Positions 1-8,315 of a DNA stretch of 64,000 bases are shown here, piece after piece (position 1 is the stretch's first letter; the number at the start of each line of letters is the position of its first letter). Below the pieces are notes generated by a model that was given only the letters and a program-made list of their open reading frames with translations, did no database searches and had not been told where the DNA came from. A program made the position numbers and the translations under genes. Source of the DNA: Mycolicibacterium sp. P1-5 (GTDB taxonomy: Bacteria; Actinomycetota; Actinomycetes; Mycobacteriales; Mycobacteriaceae); contig NZ_NPKT01000013.1 in assembly GCF_008329565.1 (NCBI RefSeq), positions 62,001 to 126,000 of the forward strand, read 5' to 3'.

Positions 1-1248
1 GGTCTTGTCCAGGCGCAGCGGGTCGATGTCGGCCATCAGGTGGCCGCGGTTGCGGTAGGCGGCAATCAGTTCGATGACGCGGGCGTTCTTGTCGACGATC
101 GAATCGGGGTTGTCGGTGCGCCAGCGGACCGGCTCGTAGGGGATGCCCAGCTCGAAGAAGATCTCGTCGAAGAAATCGTCGGACAGCAACAGCTCGTGGA
201 TGGTCCGCAGGAAGTCGCCGGACTCCGCACCCTGAATGATGCGGTGGTCGTAGGTCGACGTCAGCGTGATCAGCTTGCCGATGCCGAGCTCGGCGATGCG
301 CTCCTCGCTGGCGCCCTGGAACTCGGCCGGATACTCCATCGCGCCCGCGCCCACGATCGCGCCCTGACCCGACATCAACCGGGGCACCGAGTGCACGGTG
401 CCGATGGTGCCGGGGTTGGTCAGCGAAATCGTCACACCGGCGAAATCCTCGGCAGTCAGCTTGCCGTCACGAGCGCGCCGCACGATGTCCTCGTAGGCGG
501 CGATGAACTGGCCGAACCGCATGGTCTCGCAGTTCTTGATCGCGGCGACGACCAGCGAGCGCTTGCCATCTTTGCCCTGCAGGTCGATGGCCAGGCCCAG
601 ATTGGTGTGCGCGGGGGTGACCGCGTTGGGCTTGCCGTCGATCTCGGCGTAGTGGCGGTTCATGTTGGGGAACTTCTTGACCGCCTGCACGATCGCGTAG
701 CCCAGCAGGTGGGTGAACGACACCTTGCCGCCGCGAGTGCGCTTGAGGTGGTTGTTGACGACGATGCGGTTGTCGATCATCAACTTCGCCGGGATGGCCC
801 GCACGCTGGTCGCGGTCGGGATCGTGAGCGAGGTGTTCATGTTGCGGACGACCGCAGCCGCCGCCCCACGCAACACCTGCGTTTCGTCACCGCCGTCCGA
901 CGACGACGCCGGTGCTGCCTTGGGTGCCGGCTCCTTGGGCGGGGCCTCTTTCGCGGGGGCTTTGGCGGGGGCGGACGCCGAAGCGCCGTTGCCGGCCGGA
1001 GCGGTCTGGGCGGGGGCCGGCTTGGCCGGCGGCGGAGCCGGCGCCGGTTCCGGCGGGGACACCGGTGCGGCGAGCCTGGCCGTCTGACCGTTACCGCCGG
1101 CGGTCGAGCCGGCCGTCGGCTCGGGGTTGTAGTCGACCAGGAACTCATGCCAACTCGAGTCGACCGAGGAGGGGTCCTCGCGGAACTTGCGGTACATCTC
1201 CTCGACCAGCCATTCGTTCTGTCCGAATGGTGAACTAGTACTGCTCAC
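1..1248 (-). CDS. kgd: Multifunctional 2-oxoglutarate decarboxylase/dehydrogenase, N-terminal part
   Basis: Only the first 416 codons are present; the gene runs off the left edge. The full protein is the actinobacterial fusion that joins a succinyltransferase-like E2 domain to a thiamine-diphosphate E1 domain and acts at the 2-oxoglutarate step of the TCA cycle. Visible are the N-terminal signature SSPFGQNEWLVEEMYRKF, a Pro/Ala-rich linker at about residues 45-110, the E2-like domain with YDHRIIQGAESG near residue 334, and the beginning of the E1 part (RNRGHLMADIDPLRLD) at the edge. The start is a GTG at 1248, which places the conserved N-terminus immediately after it. It is the homologue of M. 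tuberculosis Rv1248c and anchors the synteny of the window. Identification is firm. Confidence 0.96.
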   Translation of the reverse strand, partial: MSSTSSPFGQNEWLVEEMYRKFREDPSSVDSSWHEFLVDYNPEPTAGSTAGGNGQTARLAAPVSPPEPAPAPPPAKPAPAQTAPAGNGASASAPAKAPAKEAPPKEPAPKAAPASSSDGGDETQVLRGAAAAVVRNMNTSLTIPTATSVRAIPAKLMIDNRIVVNNHLKRTRGGKVSFTHLLGYAIVQAVKKFPNMNRHYAEIDGKPNAVTPAHTNLGLAIDLQGKDGKRSLVVAAIKNCETMRFGQFIAAYEDIVRRARDGKLTAEDFAGVTISLTNPGTIGTVHSVPRLMSGQGAIVGAGAMEYPAEFQGASEERIAELGIGKLITLTSTYDHRIIQGAESGDFLRTIHELLLSDDFFDEIFFELGIPYEPVRWRTDNPDSIVDKNARVIELIAAYRNRGHLMADIDPLRLDKT

Positions 1249-1426
1249 GGCAGTTGCTCGCCTCAATTCCTTCGTCCGGGCAAGCCGTGCTTGGACGGTT
1301 TGCCCCACTCTTCAGCCCGACACATGGCCGCCGTCTAAAAGGCTATCGCTTCTCCGGGGTTCCCGAAGCGCGTCAGCTTCATGCCCAGAGGTGGTGCGGC
1401 AACTCGTCGACGGGGTCGGCGGATGG

Positions 1427-2182
1427 TTATCCGCCAGGCTCGATCGCCGGCAGCAGGTGCAGGCTCACCGGCCACCGACTGGGCGCAGGCCCAAACGCGG
1501 CGCGGGCATTGTTCACGATCTTGTTGCCCATCATTCGGTTGCCGCCGCCACCGACCGCGGCGCCGATGCCGACGGGCAGCATTTTGCCGAACGCCATCGC
1601 CGAACGCTTGAGCGCGAAGCGCTTCACGAAGTACCGCATCAGGCGGGTGTTCAGCTGTGACAACGCGGGCAGCGGGATCATCTCGGCGCCCTCGGCCAGC
1701 CACGCACCGCTGGTGCGGCTCGGGCCGATCAGGTCGGTGATCGCGCCCTTGCTCTCTTCGCCGACGAGCACTGCCAGCACCAGTGCCCGGCGGCGCTCCC
1801 GCTGCTCGAGCGGGATGCCGTGGACATCGGCGACGGCGAGGACGAACACCGCGGTGGCCTCCAGGAACACCAGCGTCTCGCCAGCCACCGCTGACAAAGC
1901 CGCCAGTGTGCCGATCCCGGGGAACGCGGCCGCCGACCCGACGGCGGCACCACTGGCCATCACGGCGGCCAGATAGCGCTTCTCGAGCTTGGTGACGATC
2001 TCGGCGGGGCTCGCCTCGGGGTTCGAGCGGCGCAGCCGGGCGACGTAGGCCTTGATCGCCGGCGCCTGGGCTCGAGTGCTGCGCTCGATGATCTGGGAGA
2101 GCACTCGCGCGGACATGGTCGCGTCATCCTCGACCTGGGCGGGCAACCGTTCCGGGGAACTGCCTCGTCGGCGGACCTTCAT
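1427..2182 (-). CDS. EcsC-like conserved protein (Rv1249c homologue)
   Basis: A 251-residue protein of unknown function in the position of M. tuberculosis Rv1249c, directly upstream of kgd on the same strand. The middle contains LEKRYLAAVMASGAAVGSAA followed by a Gly/Ala-rich hydrophobic stretch (FPGIGTLAALSAVAGE) that resembles EcsC-family proteins, and a second hydrophobic segment (FLEATAVFVLAVADVHGI), so membrane association is likely. The open frame extends further upstream, but the ATG at 2182 is preceded by AGGAGG at good spacing and gives the plausible N-terminus MKVRRRGSS; the upstream extension would overlap the divergent transporter. The EcsC assignment is from memory of the motif and is tentative; the conservation of position is clear. 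Confidence 0.85.
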   Translation of the reverse strand: MKVRRRGSSPERLPAQVEDDATMSARVLSQIIERSTRAQAPAIKAYVARLRRSNPEASPAEIVTKLEKRYLAAVMASGAAVGSAAAFPGIGTLAALSAVAGETLVFLEATAVFVLAVADVHGIPLEQRERRRALVLAVLVGEESKGAITDLIGPSRTSGAWLAEGAEMIPLPALSQLNTRLMRYFVKRFALKRSAMAFGKMLPVGIGAAVGGGGNRMMGNKIVNNARAAFGPAPSRWPVSLHLLPAIEPGG

Positions 2183-2330
2183 GCGCGTGCCTCCTGGTCG
2201 TGCCTGGTCTGCGTGCTCCCAGGCTAAACGAACGACCCCCGCAGAAAGGTGCCCCGCGGTGATCCCTATCACCACAGGTCGAATAGCCGCAGGCGGAACA
2301 AATAATCGCGTGGGCGTGCTGTGGGTGTGC

Positions 2331-3578
2331 ATGGCAACATCGCGAACTGTGACTGCCAGCCGCAACGCGACGCCGGTGACCGCGCAGGTGCCAGCCCCCA
2401 GTCGGTTGCGGATGATTCTCGTGCTGGGCGCGCTGGTGGCGCTGGGACCGCTGACCATCGACATGTATCTGCCTGCGCTGCCGCGCATCGCCGACGAGCT
2501 CGGGGTGTCCTCGTCGGTGGCGCAGCTGACGCTGACCGGCACGCTGGCCGGCCTGGCGCTCGGTCAGCTCATCATCGGTCCGCTGTCGGATTCGCTCGGC
2601 CGTCGCCGCCCGCTGATGGCCGGCATCGCCTTGCACATGCTGGCCTCCGTGTTGTGTTTGTTCGCGCCCGACATCGCGGTGCTGAGTCTGGCCCGCGGGC
2701 TGCAGGGGATGGGCGCGGCCGCCGCGGCGGTGGTTGCCGTCGCCGTCGTCGGTGACCTGTTCGACAACACCGCAGCCGCCACCGTGATGTCGCGGCTCAT
2801 GCTGATCCTCGGGGTGGCGCCAATCCTCGCGCCGTCGCTGGGCGCGGCGGTGCTGCTGAAAGCGTCCTGGCACTGGGTATTCGCGGTGCTCTTCGTGCTG
2901 GCGGGCGCGCTACTGCTGATCGCGGCGCTCGCGTTGCCGGAGACACTGCCGATCCGCAGTCGCCGCCCGCTTCAGGTGCGTTCGATCGCGGCGACCTATG
3001 CGAGCCTGCTGCGCGATCTACGCTTCGTCGCTCTGGTCGTCGTCGGAGCGCTCGGGATGGCTGGACTATTCGCCTATATCGCCGGCGCCCCGTTCGTCCT
3101 GCAGGGCCGACACGGTCTGGATCAGCAGACGTTCGCGCTGGTATTCGGCGCGGGCGCAATCGCATTCGTCGCTGCCACTCAGGTCAATGTCGTGCTGCTG
3201 CGCCGGTTCTCACCGCAACGCATCCTGGTGTGGGCGCTGGCCGCTGCGACCGTGGTGGGCACGGTCTTCATCGCGCTGTCGGTCACCCACACCGGCGGCA
3301 TGTACGGCTTCCTGGTGCCGGTGTGGGCGGTCCTGGCGATGATGGGATTCGTCATCCCGAACGCGCCGGCGGTCGCGTTGTCGCGTCACCACGAAGCGGC
3401 CGGGACTGCCGCGGCGCTGCTGGGCGCCGCGCAGTTCGGTGTTGGTGCGGCGATCGCACCGGTCGTGGGCCTGATGGGCAACGACGAGGTCGCGCTGTCG
3501 GTGGTGATGACCGCCGGTGTCGGCATCGCGCTGCTGGCCTTGCTCGCCGTCGGCGGCGCCGATGACGAGACACCTTAA
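2331..3578 (+). CDS. MFS transporter, Bcr/CflA drug-resistance type
   Basis: A 415-residue major facilitator with about 12 hydrophobic segments. The first membrane helix ends in GPLTIDMYLPALPRIADEL, a hallmark of the Bcr/CflA subfamily, and the loop 2-3 signature is seen as GPLSDSLGRRRPLMAG. Members export bicyclomycin, chloramphenicol or similar small molecules by proton antiport; the substrate here is unknown. The ATG at 2331 is used because the frame upstream runs back into the divergent gene and lacks a better start; in-frame GTG codons at 2310, 2316 and 2325 are alternatives. It is absent from the Rv1248c-Rv1264 order of M. tuberculosis, so it belongs to an inserted block. It converges on the next gene with a 4-bp TTAA overlap. 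Confidence 0.9.
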   Translation: MATSRTVTASRNATPVTAQVPAPSRLRMILVLGALVALGPLTIDMYLPALPRIADELGVSSSVAQLTLTGTLAGLALGQLIIGPLSDSLGRRRPLMAGIALHMLASVLCLFAPDIAVLSLARGLQGMGAAAAAVVAVAVVGDLFDNTAAATVMSRLMLILGVAPILAPSLGAAVLLKASWHWVFAVLFVLAGALLLIAALALPETLPIRSRRPLQVRSIAATYASLLRDLRFVALVVVGALGMAGLFAYIAGAPFVLQGRHGLDQQTFALVFGAGAIAFVAATQVNVVLLRRFSPQRILVWALAAATVVGTVFIALSVTHTGGMYGFLVPVWAVLAMMGFVIPNAPAVALSRHHEAAGTAAALLGAAQFGVGAAIAPVVGLMGNDEVALSVVMTAGVGIALLALLAVGGADDETP

Positions 3579-4675
3579 GCCGAACTGTTCTCCGCATACC
3601 GCAACACCGCTCCGACGCCGTCGGCCGGGCTCATCCGCTCATCGGTGCGTACCAGCGCGGCGTCGATGGCCACCGCCTTGATCGGCAGGGCCTCGTCGGC
3701 GCGCAACGTGTGCTCAGCGGCCACTCCTAGGTCGGACAGTGCGTCGGCGTCGGCGGCGATCAGCGCCAGGTCCGCGTCGGCGACGACGGTGGCGTCGGCG
3801 ACGTCACCGATGATCAGCGTGTCGACGGCACCGTCTCGCAGAGCGGCGGTCACGTCGGCCAGGCCTTCGACAGCCAGCCCGGTGCCGCGCCCGGCGGCAA
3901 ACCGTTGCGCGGCGTCATCGATGGTCGTCAGCCGGCGCATGAGGAACGCCTGACCGATCTCGTGATGGACCTCCGCCTCGTCGGTGCCCGCAGCCCGTCC
4001 GCCGCCCTCCAGTTGTACGGCCGCCTCGGCGACCCGCTCGGGCAGTGCAGCGACCAGTTCGGTGCGCGCGCTGACCTCGCCCTCGATGAACACCAGCCCC
4101 GCTCCGGTCTGGTCGACGAGGTGAGTGACTCTGTCGGCCACCTCACGGATGTTCTTGCGAACAGCCTCTTCGACCGCCTGCTCCTTGCCGTATTCATGTC
4201 CCTCGGACGACTTGGCCTTGTGCACCGGATAGCCGTCGCCATCGACGGTCTCGTTGTTGACCCGGCCGGCGTAATGGACGCTGATGTCGGCGCCCGCCGA
4301 ATCGACGGCGACCCGCAGATAGGCGGTGTGCTCGAGGCCGTGCTCGACAATCGGCACCAGATACGGCAATTCGGACACGCGCACGACCGTGGTCGCCGGC
4401 GGACGGATCAGGTGTTCGTCGAGCACGACGGTGTCGCCGGTGGCGATCACCGCCCGGCCGCTGCGGCCGACCGGCGGGTGGGTGCCGCGCACCGCGCTGT
4501 CGATGGCCTCGATCACCGAGCCGTCGACGGCTTGCTCCTCGAGCTGCTTGCGAATGTCGCGCAGCCGCGCGTCGAGCTGTGCGGCCGCATCCTCGGTGTC
4601 ATGAGAGTCATCGAAATAGATCGAGACGAACGGACCCTTCGCGTCCACCAATGGCCGAAAGCGATCCGAATGCAT
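3575..4675 (-). CDS. Rv2629-like protein (archaeo-eukaryotic release-factor-like family)
   Basis: A 366-residue protein resembling M. tuberculosis Rv2629, a member of the bacterial family related to archaeal/eukaryotic peptide release factors and Vms1/Pelota C-terminal domains. Features are an N-terminus HSDRFRPLVDAKGPFVSIYF, a central acidic region and a C-terminal Ala-rich domain with DTLIIGDVADATVVADADL. No catalytic GGQ motif was seen. Rv2629 belongs to the hypoxia/dormancy regulon in M. tuberculosis; a stress role here is inference. The ATG at 4675 is chosen because AGGAGG lies six bases upstream. An inverted repeat (GTGGGCC-N11-GGCCCAC) stands 28-52 bases upstream of the start and could be a 5' leader hairpin or a regulator site. 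Confidence 0.82.
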   Translation of the reverse strand: MHSDRFRPLVDAKGPFVSIYFDDSHDTEDAAAQLDARLRDIRKQLEEQAVDGSVIEAIDSAVRGTHPPVGRSGRAVIATGDTVVLDEHLIRPPATTVVRVSELPYLVPIVEHGLEHTAYLRVAVDSAGADISVHYAGRVNNETVDGDGYPVHKAKSSEGHEYGKEQAVEEAVRKNIREVADRVTHLVDQTGAGLVFIEGEVSARTELVAALPERVAEAAVQLEGGGRAAGTDEAEVHHEIGQAFLMRRLTTIDDAAQRFAAGRGTGLAVEGLADVTAALRDGAVDTLIIGDVADATVVADADLALIAADADALSDLGVAAEHTLRADEALPIKAVAIDAALVRTDERMSPADGVGAVLRYAENSSA

Positions 4676-4702
4676 GGCTCCTCCTGCGCTGGAAATCGGG
4701 TT

Positions 4703-4727
4703 AGTGGGCCGGTTCTGGTCAGGCCCA
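4703..4727. promoter_or_regulatory. Perfect 7-bp inverted repeat upstream of the Rv2629-like gene
   Basis: GTGGGCC and GGCCCAC are separated by 11 bases in the 247-bp divergent region between the Rv2629-like gene and the DHA2 pump. It does not match the DosR box. It could be an operator or an mRNA hairpin; nothing in the sequence decides between them. Confidence 0.35.
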
Positions 4728-4922
4728 CCGCCGGGTACCCGCTCGACGCCCCGATAGTCTCGATCTGGCATGCGTGACGGCCGGCCGGAAGCACCTCAGG
4801 TGCGACGGCGTTACGCACGTGGTGTTGCTGCAGATCGATGAGGCGCGGGGGCCGACGAAGTTTGTCGCGGGTTCGTCAGCGCATGCCGATGCCGTCGCAG
4901 TAGCCGAAACGAGGTAGTGGAT

Positions 4923-6770
4923 ATGACCGGGAACATGGCCGGCCCGGCGCCGGACGTGGACTTGGACCCCGATCCGGAAGCGGTGCCCGACGTGCCCGCC
5001 AATCCGTGGCATGCCCTGTGGGCCATGCTGGTCGGCTTTTTCATGATCCTGGTCGACTCGACGATCGTCGCGGTCGCCAACCCGAGCATCATGGACGGGC
5101 TGCAGATCACCGACTACGACACCGTGATCTGGGTGACCAGCGCCTACCTGCTGGCCTATGCCGTGCCGCTGTTGCTGGCCGGGCGCCTCGGTGACCGCTT
5201 CGGGCCGAAAAATCTCTACATCGCCGGGTTGGCCGTCTTCACTGCTTCCTCGCTGTGGTGCGGGCTGGCCGGCTCCATCGAGATGCTGATCGCCGCGCGC
5301 GTAGTGCAGGGGCTCGGCGCGGCACTGCTGACGCCGCAGACCCTCTCTACGATCACCCGCATCTTCCCGCCGGGGCGGCGCGGTGTGGCGATGAGCCTGT
5401 GGGGCGCGACCGCCGGGGTGGCCACGCTCTTCGGACCGCTGGTCGGCGGCGTGCTCGTCGGCCGGTTGGGTTGGGAGTGGATCTTCTTCGTCAACGTCCC
5501 GGTCGGTGTGGTCGGGCTGGCGCTGGCGGTGTGGCTGATCCCCACGCTGCCGACGATCAAGCACAAGTTCGACGTCATCGGGGTGGCGTTGTCGGGGATC
5601 GGCATGTTCTTGGTGGTATTCGGCCTGCAGGAGGGCCAGGGGCACCATTGGGCAGCGTGGATCTGGGCGGTGATCGTCGCCGGCATCGGCTTCTTCACCG
5701 CATTCGTCTACTGGCAGTCGATCAACCGCGACGAACCGTTGATCCCGCTGCAGATGTTCGCCGACCGCGACTTCAGTCTGTCCAACGTCGGTGTGGCGGT
5801 CATCGGATTCGTGGTCACGGCGATGATGCTGCCGGTGATGTTCTACGCCCAGGTGGTGTGCGGACTGTCGCCGACGCGCTCGGCGCTGCTGATCGCGCCG
5901 ATGGCGGTGGCCAGCGGCGTGCTCGCGCCGTTCGTGGGCAAACTCACCGACCGGGTGCACCCGCGCCCGATCCTCGGGTTCGGGTTCTCGGTGATGGCGA
6001 TTGCCCTGACGTGGTTGTCCATGGACATGACGCCGACGACGCCGATCTGGCGGCTGGTCTTGCCGCTGACCGCGATGGGCGTAGGGATGGCGTTCATCTG
6101 GGCGCCGTTGGCCGCCACCGCCACTCGCAACCTGCCGTCCCACCTGGCTGGCGCCGGATCAGGGGTCTACAACGCGACCCGGCAGGTCGGTTCGGTGCTG
6201 GGCAGTGCCGGGATGGCCGCGTTCATGGCGTCCCGAATCAGCGACGAGATGCCGGCCGCACCGGCTGGTGCCGCACCGAGCGATCTGGCGGTGCTGCAGC
6301 TTCCGTCGTTCCTGCACGACCCGTTTTCCGCCGCGCTGTCCCAGTCAATGCTGCTGCCGGCGTTCGCGGCGTTGTTCGGAATCGTGGCGGCACTGTTCGT
6401 CCTCGGCGGTCTGGGTCGCTCCCCGGTGCGCAAGGACGAAGGTGACGAGGTCACCGATGAGATCCCGGTGTACGACGACGGTTATGACGACGATGAGTAC
6501 GTCGAGTACGTGGTGGAGCGGCAAGCGGTTGCCCCGCCGGTGCCCGACGTTCATGACGACGCGACCGACGTGATCATGTGGCACCGGCCGGCCTCGAAGC
6601 GCGAACCCTCCGTTGACCCGACTGAGTTCACGCACAACGGTTTCCACGTTGATGACGATGCCTCCCGACATCGCCTCAGTGATGTGAGCGAGCCCCGACC
6701 GGCGCGCCACTACCGCGACGATTCCGCGGAGGTCCAGACCCACGGCCGGCACTCCAGGCCGGGTGACTGA
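4923..6770 (+). CDS. DHA2-family (EmrB/QacA) MFS efflux pump, Rv1250 homologue
   Basis: A 615-residue transporter of the 14-helix drug:proton antiporter family. The first helix carries FMILVDSTIVAVANPSIM (DHA2 motif D1), followed by GRLGDRFGPKNLY (motif A) and ARVVQGLGAALLTPQTLS (motif B). The hydrophobic part ends near residue 505; the remaining ~110 residues form a charged cytoplasmic tail rich in Asp, Glu, His and Arg (YDDGYDDDEYVEYVVE) with no recognised domain. The start at ATG 4923 is preferred to the GTG at 4917 because GAGGT lies seven bases upstream of it. Position and type match M. tuberculosis Rv1250. Substrate unknown. Confidence 0.93.
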   Translation: MTGNMAGPAPDVDLDPDPEAVPDVPANPWHALWAMLVGFFMILVDSTIVAVANPSIMDGLQITDYDTVIWVTSAYLLAYAVPLLLAGRLGDRFGPKNLYIAGLAVFTASSLWCGLAGSIEMLIAARVVQGLGAALLTPQTLSTITRIFPPGRRGVAMSLWGATAGVATLFGPLVGGVLVGRLGWEWIFFVNVPVGVVGLALAVWLIPTLPTIKHKFDVIGVALSGIGMFLVVFGLQEGQGHHWAAWIWAVIVAGIGFFTAFVYWQSINRDEPLIPLQMFADRDFSLSNVGVAVIGFVVTAMMLPVMFYAQVVCGLSPTRSALLIAPMAVASGVLAPFVGKLTDRVHPRPILGFGFSVMAIALTWLSMDMTPTTPIWRLVLPLTAMGVGMAFIWAPLAATATRNLPSHLAGAGSGVYNATRQVGSVLGSAGMAAFMASRISDEMPAAPAGAAPSDLAVLQLPSFLHDPFSAALSQSMLLPAFAALFGIVAALFVLGGLGRSPVRKDEGDEVTDEIPVYDDGYDDDEYVEYVVERQAVAPPVPDVHDDATDVIMWHRPASKREPSVDPTEFTHNGFHVDDDASRHRLSDVSEPRPARHYRDDSAEVQTHGRHSRPGD

Positions 6771-6870
6771 CCAGGCTGAGGTTTGCAGAGTCCTCACCCT
6801 CTGGCCCGTTCTTCTCGAGTGAGCACTATGCTCGCCGAAAAAGAGAATGCAATTTTCAGCGAGGAGAATG

Positions 6871-7701
6871 ATGGCCGAGAAGCAGTCGCTCACCGACCGC
6901 ACGCTGGTCGTGTCCGGGGGCAGCCGGGGTATCGGCTTGGCCATCGCGCTCGGTGCGGCCCGGCGCGGCGCCAACGTCGTGCTGCTGGCCAAGACCGCCG
7001 AGCCGCACCCGAGGCTGCCCGGCACGGTCTACACCGCCGCCGCCGAGATCGAGGCGGCGGGCGGTAAGGCTGTCGCCGTGGTCGGCGACGTACGCAGCGA
7101 AGAGGACGTCGCACGCGCGGTCGATGCCGCGGTGAAGGAGTTCGGTGGGGTCGACATCTGCATCAACAACGCCAGCGCGATCTCCACGGACCCCACCGAG
7201 GCGTTGTCGGCCAAGAAGTTCGATCTCATGCAGCAGATCAACATTCGGGGCACGTTCCTGTTGACCAAGGCCTGCCTGCCGCATCTGCGCAAGTCGCCCA
7301 ACGGCCACGTCGTCACCATCGCCCCGCCGCTGAACCTCAACCCGCACTGGCTGGGTGCGCACCCGTCCTACACCCTGTCCAAGTACGGGATGACGCTGCT
7401 GTCCCTGGGCTGGGCGGCCGAATATGCCGACACCGGAATCGGTTTCACCTGCCTGTGGCCGGAGACGTACATCGCGACCTCCGCGGTGGCCAACTCGGCC
7501 GACTTCGAGGACGCCCTGGCGTCGTCGCGCAGCCCGCAGATCATGGCCGACGCCGCCGTCGAAATCATCACCTCGCCGGGTCCGAAGGTCAACGGCGGCT
7601 GCCTGATCGACTCCGAGGTGCTGCGCGCTGCCGGCGTCGAGGACCTGTCGCGCTACGGCGGTGGTGACAACCCGATCGTCGACATCTTCGTCGACCGTTA
7701 G
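6871..7701 (+). CDS. Short-chain dehydrogenase, HSDL2-like
   Basis: A 276-residue NAD(P)-dependent short-chain dehydrogenase. It has the cofactor loop GGSRGIG, the NNAS motif and a C-terminal half with the YTLSKYGM active-site Tyr/Lys. The segment before the tyrosine reads APPLNLNPHWLG, the signature of hydroxysteroid-dehydrogenase-like protein 2, rather than the usual serine-containing loop, so the catalytic serine is not at its standard position. Substrate is unknown. The ATG at 6871 is chosen over 6868 and 6847 because GAGGAG ends four bases before it. It is absent from this place in M. tuberculosis. It converges on the next gene with only eight bases between the stops. Confidence 0.88.
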   Translation: MAEKQSLTDRTLVVSGGSRGIGLAIALGAARRGANVVLLAKTAEPHPRLPGTVYTAAAEIEAAGGKAVAVVGDVRSEEDVARAVDAAVKEFGGVDICINNASAISTDPTEALSAKKFDLMQQINIRGTFLLTKACLPHLRKSPNGHVVTIAPPLNLNPHWLGAHPSYTLSKYGMTLLSLGWAAEYADTGIGFTCLWPETYIATSAVANSADFEDALASSRSPQIMADAAVEIITSPGPKVNGGCLIDSEVLRAAGVEDLSRYGGGDNPIVDIFVDR

Positions 7702-7709
7702 TTCTCGCC

Positions 7710-8315
7710 TCAGCTCACCGGCAAGAGGTCCGGGTAGTCGGTGCTAACCAGCCGGCCGTAGCTGCGGAACACCTCGAACGGCGCGACAGTTTTATCCCGA
7801 CCGGCAGCGAACGCCGCCTGCGCCTTGAAAACCCTTGCCGCCGCGCTTAGTTCGTGGCGGACCTCGGTGCCGAGCCGTCCGGGACCGACCGGCCACACCT
7901 CACCCCAGACGAGGGCTTCGGCATGGGCCGAGCGCGTGGAGGCGGCCAGCGCGTCGCGCACCTGATCGTTGGACCTGCACATCGCGCCGGCCACCGCGAG
8001 TGCCGTCGGCGTGGTCCCGCCGCCCAACACCGCGCCGAGGGAGACGGGCTGGACTCCGAGGATGTCGAGAGCCGCGATGTCGCGGCCGTCGGCGACCGCA
8101 ACGCGCACGTCCCAGCCCGCCATCACCCGGTCGAACAGCCAGCCGCCGGCCGAGTCCACCACGTCTGCCACATGGGCGCCGACGACGTCGAGCTGGTAGC
8201 GGGCCGGCCCGGGCGTCGGCTGACGCGACCCGGTCACCTGGCGCTGACGGTTCGGTTCGTCGAGTTCGTGCACGCCACCCAGCGTGACAGTTACAGCGAA
8301 ATCTGTAAAGGTCAT
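7710..8315 (-). CDS. Conserved hypothetical protein at the end of the BVMO operon
   Basis: I do not recognise this 201-residue protein. It is soluble, without signal peptide or membrane segment; the centre is rich in small residues (GVQPVSLGAVLGGGTTPTAL) and the C-terminus contains FEVFRSYGRLVSTDYPDLLP. The ATG at 8315 overlaps the stop of the esterase gene as ATGA, so the two are translationally coupled and this protein probably serves the same pathway. The reading frame continues upstream inside the esterase gene, but that extension is a low-complexity Arg/Pro-rich shadow. It could be a substrate-binding or accessory protein; function unknown. Confidence 0.75.
   Translation of the reverse strand: MTFTDFAVTVTLGGVHELDEPNRQRQVTGSRQPTPGPARYQLDVVGAHVADVVDSAGGWLFDRVMAGWDVRVAVADGRDIAALDILGVQPVSLGAVLGGGTTPTALAVAGAMCRSNDQVRDALAASTRSAHAEALVWGEVWPVGPGRLGTEVRHELSAAARVFKAQAAFAAGRDKTVAPFEVFRSYGRLVSTDYPDLLPVS

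Noticed and set aside
4676..4922. DosR box upstream of the Rv2629-like gene
   Set aside because: No sequence close to the DosR consensus was found; only an unrelated inverted repeat is present.
4719..6143. 474-residue minus-strand open frame
   Set aside because: It is antisense to the DHA2 pump and rich in His/Arg/Asp as such shadows are.
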